Part shown: piece by piece, positions 33,379 to 42,044 of the stretch
Layout: each line of letters starts with the position of its first letter
Position numbering within the stretch: the first letter of the stretch is position 1
Assembly: GCA_017459445.1 (NCBI GenBank)
Contig: JAFUDJ010000022.1
Span: 1 to 64,000, forward strand
Reading direction: 5' to 3'
Source: Prevotella sp.
GTDB lineage: Bacteria > Bacteroidota > Bacteroidia > Bacteroidales > Bacteroidaceae
DNA: 64,000 nt
Program-made: the position numbers and the translations under genes
The notes under the pieces: model-generated
The model's input: only the letters and a program-made list of their open reading frames with translations
Database searches by the model: none
What the model was told of the DNA's origin: nothing

Positions 33379-34866
33379 TTAATCAACAGACTCATGGTGC
33401 AGGAACTCTACCGATTTCGCGATATGCGGATACATCACCTCGTCCTCCTCGATGAACGGCACTACCTTGCGGTAATCCTCGAAGATGCGCTCGATGGCCG
33501 GTGACGACTTCAAGGGCCGGCGGAACTCCAGCGCCTGTGCGGCGTTGAACAGCTCGATGGCCAGCACCCGCTCGGTGTTGAGCACGATACGGTAGAGCTT
33601 CGTGCCGCCGTTGGCACCCATGCTGACGTGGTCCTCCTGTCCCTGCGATGTGGGAATAGAGTCGGCAGAGGAGGGCATGCAGAGCGTCTTGTTCTGGCTG
33701 ACGATGGCGGCAGCGGTGTACTGTGGTATCATAAAGCCGCTGTTCAGGCCGGGCTTGGCAACGAGGAAGCTGGGCAGGCCACGTGTGCCGCTGACCAGCT
33801 TGTAGACACGACGCTCGGAGATGCTGCTCAGCTCCGACAGCGCCAGGGCCAGGAAGTCGATGGGCAGGGCGATAGGTTCGCCGTGGAAGTTGCCGGCCGA
33901 GATAATCAGGTCCTCGTCGGGACATACCGTCGGGTTGTCGGTCGTGGCATTGATTTCCACGTCGATGACCGACTTGACATACGACACCGTGTCCTTCACG
34001 GCACCATGCACCTGCGGAATACAGCGGAACGAGTACGGGTCCTGCACGTTAACCTTCGGCTGCCGAATCAGCTCGCTGCCGCGCAGCAGTTCGTTCATGT
34101 GACGGGCCGTGGCTATCTGTCCGGCATGCGGACGTACCATGTGGACGGCCAGCGTGAAGGGGTCCTGACGACCGTCGTAGGCCTCCAAGGACATAGCCGC
34201 AATGACGTCGGCCCACTCGCTGAGGTGCTTGGCCTTGATGCATGCCCATGAGGCAAAGGCCGCCATGTTCTGCGTGCCGTTAAGCAGCGCCAGTCCTTCC
34301 TTGGAACCGAGCCGGATAGGCTCCCAGCCCATGCGGCGGTTCAGCTCAGCACCGCTGATGACCTCGCCGTGATATTCCACTTCGCCCAGTCCTACCAACG
34401 GCAGGCAGAGGTGAGCCAACGGCACCAAGTCGCCGCTGGCACCCACAGAGCCTTGCATATAGACCACGGGGTAGACGTCGTTGTTGAAGAAGTCGATGAG
34501 TCGCTCCACGGTGTCGAGCTTGCAACCGGAGAAGCCATAGCTCAGCGACTGGATTTTGAGCAGCGTCATGATTTTCACGATGTCGTTAGGCACCCGTTCG
34601 CCGCAGCCACAGGCATGCGACATCATGAGGTTGATTTGCAACTGCGCCAGCTGGTCTTGGTCAATGCTGATTTTACAGAGCGAGCCGAAGCCCGTCGTCA
34701 CACCGTAGATAGGTTCCTGGCTTTCAGCCACTTTCTTGTCGAGATAGGCACGGCAGTCGAGGATGCGCTTACGGGTATCGGCACTCAGCTCCAGCTGGTA
34801 GCCGCGTTCTATAATCTGTTCTATTTTGTCGAGGGTCAGATGACCGGCAGATATTTGGTGTATCAT
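33379..34866 (-). CDS. hutH: Histidine ammonia-lyase
   Basis: Deaminates L-histidine to urocanate, the first step. 495 aa from the ATG at 34866 (MIHQISAGHLTLDKIE); reading further upstream runs into the heptamer array and hutU. The MIO cofactor triad Ala-Ser-Gly is in GSVGASGDLVPLAH. Other motifs: YGVTTGFGSLCK, NLMMSHACGCGE, GLALLNGTQNMAA, QDPYSFRCIPQVHGA, NATTDNPTV, GNFHGEP and TSQGQEDHVSMGANG. Located between hutU and hutI in the same direction. Confidence 0.96.
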   Translation of the reverse strand: MIHQISAGHLTLDKIEQIIERGYQLELSADTRKRILDCRAYLDKKVAESQEPIYGVTTGFGSLCKISIDQDQLAQLQINLMMSHACGCGERVPNDIVKIMTLLKIQSLSYGFSGCKLDTVERLIDFFNNDVYPVVYMQGSVGASGDLVPLAHLCLPLVGLGEVEYHGEVISGAELNRRMGWEPIRLGSKEGLALLNGTQNMAAFASWACIKAKHLSEWADVIAAMSLEAYDGRQDPFTLAVHMVRPHAGQIATARHMNELLRGSELIRQPKVNVQDPYSFRCIPQVHGAVKDTVSYVKSVIDVEINATTDNPTVCPDEDLIISAGNFHGEPIALPIDFLALALSELSSISERRVYKLVSGTRGLPSFLVAKPGLNSGFMIPQYTAAAIVSQNKTLCMPSSADSIPTSQGQEDHVSMGANGGTKLYRIVLNTERVLAIELFNAAQALEFRRPLKSSPAIERIFEDYRKVVPFIEEDEVMYPHIAKSVEFLHHESVD

Positions 34867-34870
34867 TACA

Positions 34871-34905
34871 ATGGAGAATGGATAATGGACAATGGATAAT
34901 GGATA
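34871..34905. repeat. Heptamer array ATGGATA, five units, filling the hutU-hutH gap
   Basis: ATGGAGA, ATGGATA, ATGGACA, ATGGATA, ATGGATA. The array occupies almost the entire 40-bp spacer between hutU and hutH. Confidence 0.85.
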
Positions 34906-34906
34906 A

Positions 34907-36934
34907 TTAGAGTGCGTTGATGATTCGGTCATCAACGAAATTAGGCAAGGTGACCACCAGGCCGGGCGTGCGCTCCATCTCCCGGCGGATGGCCATGATG
35001 GAGCCTTCGTTGCGAGCCCACGAACGGCGGGCAATGCCGTTGTTGACATCCCACAGCAGCATCTCACGGATGTGGCGGTCGCTGTCTTCAGAGCCGTCGA
35101 TGACCATGCCGAAGCCACCGTTGATGACCTCGCCCCAGCCGACGCCGCCGCCATTGTGGATGCTGACCCACGTGGCACCACGGAAGGCATCGCCGATGAC
35201 GTTCTGCACCGCCATGTCGGCACAGAACTGCGAGCCGTCGTAGATGTTGCTGGTCTCACGGAACGGCGAGTCGGTGCCGCTGACGTCGTGGTGGTCGCGT
35301 CCTAAGACGACGGGCGCTTTCAGCTCACCCCGGCGGATAGCCTCGTTGAAGGCCAGCGCTATCTTGGTGCGTCCCTCGGCATCGGCATAGAGGATGCGGG
35401 CTTGCGAGCCTACCACGAGGTGGTTGCGGCCAGCCTCGCGAATCCAGTGGATGTTGTCGGCCATCTGCCCCTGTATCTCGGCGGGAGCGTCCTTCATGAT
35501 TTCCTCTAAGACTTCGGCTGCCAGGCGGTCGGTAGTAGCCAAATCCTCCGGGTCGCACGAGGTACACACCCAGCGGAAGGGGCCGAAGCCGTAGTCGAAG
35601 AACATCGGGCCCATGATGTCCTGCACGTAGGAAGGATAGCGGAAGCGGCGCTCAGTGGACTGCGACGATGTCGCAGTGTACCAGACGTCGGCGCCGGCAC
35701 GGCTGGCCTCCAGGAGGAAGGCGTTGCCGTAGTCAAAGAAATACATGCCACGGGCTGTGAGCCGGTTGATGGCAGCTACCTGCCGGCGCAGCGAGGCCTG
35801 CACGCACTCCTTGAAGCGCGCGGGGTCCTCGGCCATCATCTGCTTCGACTCCTCCAAGGTGAGTCCGACGGGATAGTAGCCGCCCGCCCACGGATTGTGC
35901 AACGACGTCTGGTCACTGCCCAAGTCGACGCGCATCTCCTCGTCGGCCAGGCGCTCCCACAGGTCCACGACGTTGCCGACGTAGGCCATGGACACGACGC
36001 GCTTCTCGGCAACAGCCTTGCGGATGGCGGGAATCAGCTCGTCGAGGTCGGTATGCAGTTCGTCCACCCAGCCCTGGTCATAGCGTTTCCGGGCCGCCTT
36101 GGGATTGATTTCCGCCGTCACGCTGACCACGCCGGCAATGTTGCCGGCCTTTGGCTGAGCACCCGACATGCCACCGAGCCCGGCAGTGACGAAGAGCGGC
36201 GTTCTGTGTGTGGCGGCAGAACCGCCACACACACGACGGGCAGCGTTGAGCACGGTGATGGTGGTGCCGTGGACGATGCCCTGCGGGCCGATATACATAT
36301 ACGAGCCGGCGGTCATCTGCCCGTACTGCGTCACGCCGAGGGCGTTGCCGCGCTCCCAGTCGTCAGGCTTCGAATAGTTGGGAATGACCATGCCGTTGGT
36401 CACCACCACACGAGGCGCATTCCTGTGTGAGGGGAAGAGGCCGAGCGGATGGCCGCTGTACATGACCAGCGTCTGCTCGTCGGTCATCTCCGACAGGTAC
36501 TTCATGACCAGCCGGTACTGTGCCCAGTTCTGGAAGATGGCGCCGTTGCCACCGTAGATGATGAGTTCATGCGGATGCTGGGCGACACGCGGGTCGAGGT
36601 TGTTCTGAATCATGAGCATGATGGCAGCCGCCTGCCGCGAGCGGTGCGGATATTCGTCGATGGGACGTGCCTTCATCTCATATTGCGGACGATAGCGGTA
36701 CATATAGATGCGACCATACTTCGTCAGCTCCTCGGCGAACTCGGGAGCCAGCTGGGCGTGCAACTCCTTGGGGAAGTAGCGCAGCGCGTTGCGCAGCGCC
36801 AGCCGTTTCTGCTCGGGAGTGAGGATGTCCTTGCGCTTAGGGGCATGGTTGATGTCGGGGTCGTACTGTGGCATGGGGGGCAGCGTCGTAGGGATGCCCT
36901 GCCGTATCTCTTGCTGGAATTCTGCTGTTGTCAT
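34907..36934 (-). CDS. hutU: Urocanate hydratase
   Basis: Second step: urocanate to imidazolone-5-propionate, using NAD as cofactor. 675 aa, the long form of the family. Signatures: LIIYGGNGAIFQNWAQY, LVMYSGHPLGLFPSH, GNALGVTQYGQMTAGSYMYIGPQGIVHGTT, GLGGMSGAQPKAGNIAG, SDQTSLHNPWAGGYYPVGL, DIMGPMFFDYGFGPFRWVC and the final SWARNEGSIMAIRREME. An internal palindrome at 36205 adds the atypical VCGGSAATHR just before GLGGMSG. It follows ftcD, with a simple-repeat hairpin in the 204-bp spacer. Confidence 0.95.
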   Translation of the reverse strand: MTTAEFQQEIRQGIPTTLPPMPQYDPDINHAPKRKDILTPEQKRLALRNALRYFPKELHAQLAPEFAEELTKYGRIYMYRYRPQYEMKARPIDEYPHRSRQAAAIMLMIQNNLDPRVAQHPHELIIYGGNGAIFQNWAQYRLVMKYLSEMTDEQTLVMYSGHPLGLFPSHRNAPRVVVTNGMVIPNYSKPDDWERGNALGVTQYGQMTAGSYMYIGPQGIVHGTTITVLNAARRVCGGSAATHRTPLFVTAGLGGMSGAQPKAGNIAGVVSVTAEINPKAARKRYDQGWVDELHTDLDELIPAIRKAVAEKRVVSMAYVGNVVDLWERLADEEMRVDLGSDQTSLHNPWAGGYYPVGLTLEESKQMMAEDPARFKECVQASLRRQVAAINRLTARGMYFFDYGNAFLLEASRAGADVWYTATSSQSTERRFRYPSYVQDIMGPMFFDYGFGPFRWVCTSCDPEDLATTDRLAAEVLEEIMKDAPAEIQGQMADNIHWIREAGRNHLVVGSQARILYADAEGRTKIALAFNEAIRRGELKAPVVLGRDHHDVSGTDSPFRETSNIYDGSQFCADMAVQNVIGDAFRGATWVSIHNGGGVGWGEVINGGFGMVIDGSEDSDRHIREMLLWDVNNGIARRSWARNEGSIMAIRREMERTPGLVVTLPNFVDDRIINAL
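36205..36233. repeat. Perfect 12-bp palindrome inside hutU
   Basis: TGTGTGTGGCGG and CCGCCACACACA flank a 5-base loop CAGAA. It encodes part of VCGGSAATHR at a place where related hydratases usually read straight through to the GLGGMSGAQPKAG block. Confidence 0.8.
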
Positions 36935-36987
36935 AGTATATTTATATTTAAGTTTCGCATATTCATTTACGATTACATTTACTATTT

Positions 36988-37109
36988 GACGATTTACTAT
37001 TTACTATTTATTGACTATTGAATTATTTGACTATTATGCCCATCCAGAATAGCATGCAATCAATCACCAAATTTTCAAATCGTAAATAAATAGTAAATAG
37101 TAAATCGTC
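36988..37109. repeat. Inverted pair of heptamer-like arrays between hutU and ftcD
   Basis: The 25-bp arm 36988-37012 (units of TTTACTA) is perfectly complementary to 37085-37109, and the match continues imperfectly on both sides. The loop is about 70 bases. It is the only structure in the 204-bp spacer and could act as an mRNA stability or processing hairpin within the operon. Confidence 0.8.
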
Positions 37110-37138
37110 AAATCGTAAATACATAGATTTAAGGTATA

Positions 37139-38860
37139 TTAGATTTTCGATTCTACGATGGCGAGGATGTCCTGCTCGGCGGCGTTGGCCCGGGCGATGA
37201 GGTCGTCGGCCTCAGCGACGAGGGCATCGGCGGTGGCACAATCCCTGAGCGAGGCGGCGTTGATTTTCACATTCAGGCCGGCACCCAAGACGGCGGCACG
37301 GGCGGCCAAGGCTCCCACTCCGGCATCGCTGACGCTGTTAGGATTGCCCTCTTCGGCCATGGCGCGGCAGATGTCGAAGGCTGCGAACGATGCCTTCATG
37401 GTGCGTAGCGGTACCTGCGTGGCGTAGAGCGTGGCATCCTGGATGGCTTGCGAACGGGCGGCCTTCTCCTCGTCGGAGCCTTTGGGTAAGCCAAAGGCCG
37501 CCATGATGCGGTTGAAGGCCTGCGTGTCCTCGTCGACCAGATGCAGCAGTTCGGCCATCAGCGCCTGTCCCTTGTCGGCCCATGCCGAGAATTCCGGGCA
37601 GCGGTCGTCCCAGCCGGCCTTGTGGCTGGACAGGTTGGCCACCATCGTACCCAAGGCAGCACCCAGCGCGCCCATATAGGCAGAAATCGTTCCACCTCCG
37701 GGGGCAGGACTCTCACGGGAGGTCTCTTCAGCAAAACCCTTGACGGTCATGTCGACGAGGCGCTTGGCAGCGGCAGAACCGCTGCCCACTGCAGCGTCCT
37801 CCAAAAGATATTCGATGACTTTCTCGCGAGGATTGAAGGGTCGCAGGTCGTCCAAGCCCATCGACTTGATGGCGAGCTGGATGACGTCCTGCTCGGGGAT
37901 GCCCGTCGAACGGTTCTGTTTCTGCAGATAGTAGCGGCCGGCCTCTATGAGCACCCGCTTGGGAATGAGTCCCACTATCTCGGTGCCCGTGACGCGGATG
38001 CCACGGTTCTGGGCACAGCGGCACACCTCGTCGAAGCACTTGTGCAGTGGAGCGACATTGATGTCGGTGATGTTCATCGACACCTGGGCAATGCCATACT
38101 CGTCAATATACCAGCCAATGGCCTTGGTGCCTTTCAGCGTGCCGGGCTGCATGATGACGTTGCCGTCGGCATCACGCTTCGGCGTACCCGTAATGGGGTT
38201 GCCCTCACGGACGGGGCGCCCCTTCTCACGAACGTCGAAGGCAATGGCGTTGGCGCGACGGGTCGACGTGGTGTTGAGGTTATAGTTGACAGCGATGAGG
38301 AAGTCGCGGGCGCCAACCACCGTACAGCCAGTGCGTGCCACGTCTTCATCGAAGGGACGGGCGCCGAAGTCGGGCTGTTCCTGCGGGTCGGTGATGCGCT
38401 TGGCGATGCCCTCATACTCGCCACGGCGACAGACGGCCAGGTTCTTGCGCTCCGGGCGGAAGGCTGCAGCCTCGTAGCTGTAGCACGGGATGCGCAGCTC
38501 CGTGGCAATGCGCTCGGCCAGCTTGCGGGCCAGTGCGGCACACTCCTCCAAGGTGATGCCGCTGACGGGAATCAACGGCAACACATCGGTAGCGCCGATA
38601 CGGGGATGGGCGCCATGGTGGCGGCGCATGTCTATCAGCTCGCCCGCCGTCTTCACGGCACGGAAAGCGGCCTCGCAGACAGCCTCCGGCTCGCCGACAA
38701 AGGTGACGACGGTGCGGTTGGTGGCCTCGCCGGGGTCTACGTTGAGCAGCAGCACGCCCTCGACACTTTCCACGGCACGGGTTATCTGTTTGATGACTTC
38801 TGGATTGCGCCCTTCGCTGAAATTAGGTACGCATTCAACAAGTTGTTTTAGGTTTGACAT
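37139..38860 (-). CDS. ftcD: Bifunctional glutamate formimidoyltransferase / formimidoyltetrahydrofolate cyclodeaminase
   Basis: Moves the formimino group of N-formimino-glutamate to tetrahydrofolate and then releases ammonia. 573 aa with two domains: the transferase (VECVPNFSEGRNPEVIKQI, NRTVVTFVG, HHGAHPRIGATDVLPLIPV, CYSYEAAAFRPERKNLA, DFGARPFDEDVARTGCTVVGARDFLIAVNYNL) up to about residue 330, and the cyclodeaminase (ESPAPGGGTISAYMGALGAALGTMVANLS to the C-terminus). It makes the window's hut pathway complete to glutamate. First gene of the operon, with its own promoter. Confidence 0.95.
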   Translation of the reverse strand: MSNLKQLVECVPNFSEGRNPEVIKQITRAVESVEGVLLLNVDPGEATNRTVVTFVGEPEAVCEAAFRAVKTAGELIDMRRHHGAHPRIGATDVLPLIPVSGITLEECAALARKLAERIATELRIPCYSYEAAAFRPERKNLAVCRRGEYEGIAKRITDPQEQPDFGARPFDEDVARTGCTVVGARDFLIAVNYNLNTTSTRRANAIAFDVREKGRPVREGNPITGTPKRDADGNVIMQPGTLKGTKAIGWYIDEYGIAQVSMNITDINVAPLHKCFDEVCRCAQNRGIRVTGTEIVGLIPKRVLIEAGRYYLQKQNRSTGIPEQDVIQLAIKSMGLDDLRPFNPREKVIEYLLEDAAVGSGSAAAKRLVDMTVKGFAEETSRESPAPGGGTISAYMGALGAALGTMVANLSSHKAGWDDRCPEFSAWADKGQALMAELLHLVDEDTQAFNRIMAAFGLPKGSDEEKAARSQAIQDATLYATQVPLRTMKASFAAFDICRAMAEEGNPNSVSDAGVGALAARAAVLGAGLNVKINAASLRDCATADALVAEADDLIARANAAEQDILAIVESKI

Positions 38861-38892
38861 GGATTCTTAATGACTTAAGTTAAACGTTTCTG

Positions 38893-38900
38893 CAAAGGTA
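38893..38900 (-). promoter_or_regulatory. Promoter of the hut operon
   Basis: TACCTTTG on the minus strand, about 33 bp before the ftcD start at 38860. No hut repressor gene or operator is recognised in the window. Confidence 0.6.
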
Positions 38901-38987
38901 GTGCTTTTTTCTGAAACGTCAAGCATAAGCGTTGCTTTTCTTACGTTAAAATGTGGTAAAAGAGGTACAACCTATAGTTTTTTTTCC

Positions 38988-38995
38988 TACCTTTG
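38988..38995 (+). promoter_or_regulatory. -7 box for the lipoprotein at 39041
   Basis: TACCTTTG followed by C, 45 bp before the ATG. Confidence 0.6.
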
Positions 38996-39040
38996 CCGGC
39001 GTTAGTTACTACACATTATTGATTATTAAAAGCAAGAAGT

Positions 39041-39619
39041 ATGAAGAAAGTACTGTTCATCGTGATGGCCGTCGCTGCCATCAGTTTCACTTCGTGCGGC
39101 AACAAGACCCAGCAGGGCGAGGCCGCTGACAGCACGGAAGTAGCCATCAACATCGACGACGAGGCCAACGCCACCATCGCCGCCCTGACCGAGCAGCTGG
39201 AGGCCCAGGATGCCTCGAAGCTGCAGCAGGCATTGGAGGCTGCCAAGGAGAAGATTGCCGAGTTTGTGAAGAACAATCCTGAGCAGGCCAAGGAGTATGT
39301 GGCCAAGGTGCAGGAGTTCCTGAAGGAGAACGCCGAAAAGATTAAGAGCGTGGTAGGCGACAACGCCGCTGCCGCTGCTGCCGTCTCAGCGCTGACGAGC
39401 GTGGAGCCCGATGCCGTGGTCAACGGACTGTTGGAGAAGGTTGAAGGAGCTGCCACCGATGCCAAGGACGCTGCCGTGGAAGCTGCCAACGAACAGGTCG
39501 ACGCCGCCAAGGCTGCTGCCGAGCAGAAGGCTGAGGAGGTGAAGGACGCTGCCAAGCAGAAGGCCAACGAAGCCGTCGACAACGCCGCAAAGGACATCAA
39601 GAAAGGTCTGGGTCTCTAA
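39041..39619 (+). CDS. Alanine-rich coiled-coil lipoprotein
   Basis: 192 aa. Signal peptide MKKVLFIVMAVAAISFTSC with a lipobox cysteine at position 19. The mature protein is almost entirely helical and rich in Ala, Lys and Glu: TEQLEAQDASKLQQALEAA, FVKNNPEQAKEYVAKVQEF and a C-terminal series of DAA/KA/EA 11-residue-like repeats (AAVEAANEQVDAAKAAAEQK). It resembles LEA-like or apolipoprotein-like helical repeats; no enzymatic motif. Likely a periplasmic or surface structural lipoprotein. Strong promoter upstream and terminator hairpin downstream suggest a single-gene unit with high expression. Confidence 0.75.
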   Translation: MKKVLFIVMAVAAISFTSCGNKTQQGEAADSTEVAINIDDEANATIAALTEQLEAQDASKLQQALEAAKEKIAEFVKNNPEQAKEYVAKVQEFLKENAEKIKSVVGDNAAAAAAVSALTSVEPDAVVNGLLEKVEGAATDAKDAAVEAANEQVDAAKAAAEQKAEEVKDAAKQKANEAVDNAAKDIKKGLGL

Positions 39620-39648
39620 GTCCCGTGAGGCTTTTCGCTGAACAAAAC

Positions 39649-39686
39649 AGCCGGTTCGCTGAATAAATTTGGCCTGCCGGCTCTTT
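39649..39686 (+). terminator. Terminator-like hairpin after the helical lipoprotein
   Basis: AGCCGG (39649-39654) pairs with CCGGCT (39677-39682) and CTTTTC follows. It overlaps the -33 region of the next promoter. Confidence 0.5.
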
Positions 39687-39699
39687 TCATCTATCTTTG
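39668..39699 (+). promoter_or_regulatory. Promoter of the carbohydrate-binding protein operon
   Basis: TTTGG (39668-39672) and TATCTTTG (39692-39699) lie 20 bp apart, a near-consensus Bacteroidetes promoter. The leader is about 38 nt. Confidence 0.75.
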
Positions 39700-39742
39700 T
39701 AGCGACAAAAAGAGAAGTTTAACCCATTAACTATTCTGCGGT

Positions 39743-41608
39743 ATGAAGAAGATGATGATTTCCATGATGCTGATAGCATCGGCGGCAGCATTCACAGCCT
39801 GCACGTCAGACGACCCAACGAGTTCCTATTACGGATATGATAACGAAGGCTTCAGCGGAGGAGGCGCCCCCGGCAGCAACGGCGGCACCACGGCTGGCAG
39901 TGGTGAACTGGCAGAGTTTACCATTGCCATTGATAAGGAAACCGCCGAGCCTACTACAGCGGCGGCGGCCCAATACCCTGAAGCCAGCGACAATATTGCC
40001 AACTGTACGTTCGAGACCGTGGTCAATATCGACATGGCCAACCCCGTTGCCAAGGACGAGAACGGCGTGACCGTCAGCGTGGCCGACGGACACATCACGG
40101 CCAACCACGGCAAGACCGAGGGTGTCTGCTACGTGGTGACCGGCACGACGACCGACGGTTCGCTGACCATCGAAGGCAAGACCGACTACGAGTTGAACCT
40201 GAACGGTGTGGACATCACCAACCCGGCCTCGACAGCCATCAACCTGGACAGCAAGCTGGCCGCCTATATCGTGCTGACGGGAAGCAACCGCCTCAGCGAC
40301 GGCACGACGGAGGACCACAAGAGCGCCCTGTACAGCAAGGGTAAGATGCTGTTCAGCGGTACAGGTTCCCTGGATGTCTACGGCAACTATAACAACGGCA
40401 TCCACTCCAAGAGCTACATGGTGTTCGACAAGGGCATCAACCTCTACGTCAAGGCCGCCAACCACGGCATCAAGACCAGTAACGTGACCGACGACAACGA
40501 CGCCGTGACCAGCTACGGCGTGGTGGTCATCAACGGCGGCATCATCAATGTCGAGACCGATGGAGCCGGTGCCAAGGGCATCAATGCCGAGGGCGACATC
40601 ACCATCAACGGCGGACGCGTGACGGCTATCTGCACCGGCAACGGCGAGTGGGACACGGACGACCTGGAGACCAAGGCAGCAGCCTGCATCAAGACCGACC
40701 TGAACCTGACCATCAACGGCGGTGAAGTCTACGCCAAGGCCACCGGCAGCGGCGGCAAGGGACTGAAGGCCGACTGGGAGGGCTACTTCAACGGCGGCAA
40801 AGTGCGCGTCATCACCTCGGGCGGCCTGTACTACAGCAACGGCTCTACCGAGAACCATAACTACACGGGCGACACCGACCGGATTGACGACGCCTACACC
40901 TCATCGCCCAAGGGTATCAAGATAGGCACCAAGAACGAGCACGGCGTGCTGAACATCACCGGCGGCGACATCATGGTACGCACCGGCGGCACCAACGGCG
41001 AGGGCATTGAGAGCAAGGGCACGCTGGACATCACGGGCGGCACCGTCATGGTGGCAGCCTACGACGACGCCATCAACTCCTCCGGCGACCTGACCATCAG
41101 CGGTGGCACCGTGGTGGCCGTAGGCTTGCAGAACGACGGCATCGACGCCAACGGCAACCTCTATATCAAGGGCGGCAACATCGTAGCCATCGGAGCTGGC
41201 GACGCTGAAGCCGGCATCGACGCCGACGAGCAGCACGCGCTCTACATCACCGGCGGCAGCCTCTTCGCCATCGGCGGCCGCATCGACGTCAAGCTGGGCT
41301 CCACCTCGCAGGGCATCCTGCAGACCACGGGCAGCGTGACCGCCAACGGCACCGTCACCATCAGCGACGGCTCCACGACACTGGCCACGTTCAACATACC
41401 GCCCTACTCGTACAACAACGGCACCATCGTAGCCACGGCACCGAACGTGAAGAGCGGCAGCCAGTACACGCTGGCACTCTCCGGCGGCACGCAGACCGTC
41501 ACTGCCACGGCCAGCCTCAGCAGCAGCGAAATGGGTGGCAACACACCGGGCGGCATGAACGGCGGAATGCCCGGAGGCATGGGCGGCGGAATGCCGGGAC
41601 GTCCCTGA
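39743..41608 (+). CDS. Cthe_2159-like carbohydrate-binding lipoprotein with right-handed beta-helix repeats
   Basis: 621 aa. Lipobox TAC (C20), then a Gly/Ser-rich linker. The core is a long series of beta-helix coils with the recurrent pattern 'hINGG.h.V.....G.KGI...G.hTINGG': DGSLTIEGKTDYELNLNGVDI, GKMLFSGTGSLDVYGNYNNGIHS, DITINGGRVTAI, NLTINGGEVYAK, LNITGGDIMVRTGG and DLTISGGTVVAVG. This matches the Cthe_2159 family, whose characterised member binds cellulose-like and pectic polysaccharides. The C-terminus is a Gly/Met/Pro-rich low-complexity tail (GGMNGGMPGGMGGGMPGRP). It heads an operon with a small secreted protein, a second family member and a two-component kinase. Confidence 0.85.
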   Translation: MKKMMISMMLIASAAAFTACTSDDPTSSYYGYDNEGFSGGGAPGSNGGTTAGSGELAEFTIAIDKETAEPTTAAAAQYPEASDNIANCTFETVVNIDMANPVAKDENGVTVSVADGHITANHGKTEGVCYVVTGTTTDGSLTIEGKTDYELNLNGVDITNPASTAINLDSKLAAYIVLTGSNRLSDGTTEDHKSALYSKGKMLFSGTGSLDVYGNYNNGIHSKSYMVFDKGINLYVKAANHGIKTSNVTDDNDAVTSYGVVVINGGIINVETDGAGAKGINAEGDITINGGRVTAICTGNGEWDTDDLETKAAACIKTDLNLTINGGEVYAKATGSGGKGLKADWEGYFNGGKVRVITSGGLYYSNGSTENHNYTGDTDRIDDAYTSSPKGIKIGTKNEHGVLNITGGDIMVRTGGTNGEGIESKGTLDITGGTVMVAAYDDAINSSGDLTISGGTVVAVGLQNDGIDANGNLYIKGGNIVAIGAGDAEAGIDADEQHALYITGGSLFAIGGRIDVKLGSTSQGILQTTGSVTANGTVTISDGSTTLATFNIPPYSYNNGTIVATAPNVKSGSQYTLALSGGTQTVTATASLSSSEMGGNTPGGMNGGMPGGMGGGMPGRP

Positions 41609-41642
41609 CAAGAACATAAAACATTATTAATAATAAGATATT

Positions 41643-42044
41643 ATGAAAAAAGCGATTATTCTAACACTGCTCAGTGTCCTCACCTTGGGGACACGGGCTG
41701 CTGACTATGAGTATCTCGTATTCACGCTGAACGACGGCACGACACAGGCCGTGACCGCCCTGAACCTCGCCATCAGTGTCGACAACGACAACCTGACGGT
41801 ATCCGACAACAATGGCACCCAGCTGGCCTCCTTCGTTCTGGCTGAGCTGGCCAAGATGGAGTTCTCCAACGACGGAGGCACATCGACAGGCATCAGCACA
41901 CTCAGCGCCGACAAGCTGACGACCGACGAGGCCACGGTCATCTACGACCTCAACGGGCGCCAGATGCCCCGCAACGCACAGCTGCCACAGGGCGTCTACA
42001 TCTTGAAGAACAACAACAGAACCATTAAAGTGCAAATCAAATGA
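41643..42044 (+). CDS. Small secreted protein with the shared C-terminal tail
   Basis: 133 aa. Signal peptide ending LGTRAAD, then a single beta-rich domain (YLVFTLNDGTTQAVTALNLAISVDND.LTVSDNNGTQ) of the sort found at the start of many Prevotella secreted proteins. It ends with the tail VIYDLNGRQMPRNAQLPQGVYILKNN..IKVQIK. The stop overlaps the start of the next gene in an ATGA. Probably made and exported together with the two flanking beta-helix proteins; role unknown. Confidence 0.75.
   Translation: MKKAIILTLLSVLTLGTRAADYEYLVFTLNDGTTQAVTALNLAISVDNDNLTVSDNNGTQLASFVLAELAKMEFSNDGGTSTGISTLSADKLTTDEATVIYDLNGRQMPRNAQLPQGVYILKNNNRTIKVQIK

Noticed and set aside
33357..33396. 12-bp direct repeat AACAGACTCATG at the hutI start and hutH end
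   Set aside because: Explained by coding for the first residues of HutI and the last of HutH; too short to call a duplication.
33379..35259. Extended HutH with an extra 130 N-terminal residues
   Set aside because: The extra part is antisense to hutU and the heptamer array; the family starts at MIHQIS.
37541..38851. Open frame of 436 codons antisense to ftcD
   Set aside because: Shadow of a clear ftcD with both domains intact.
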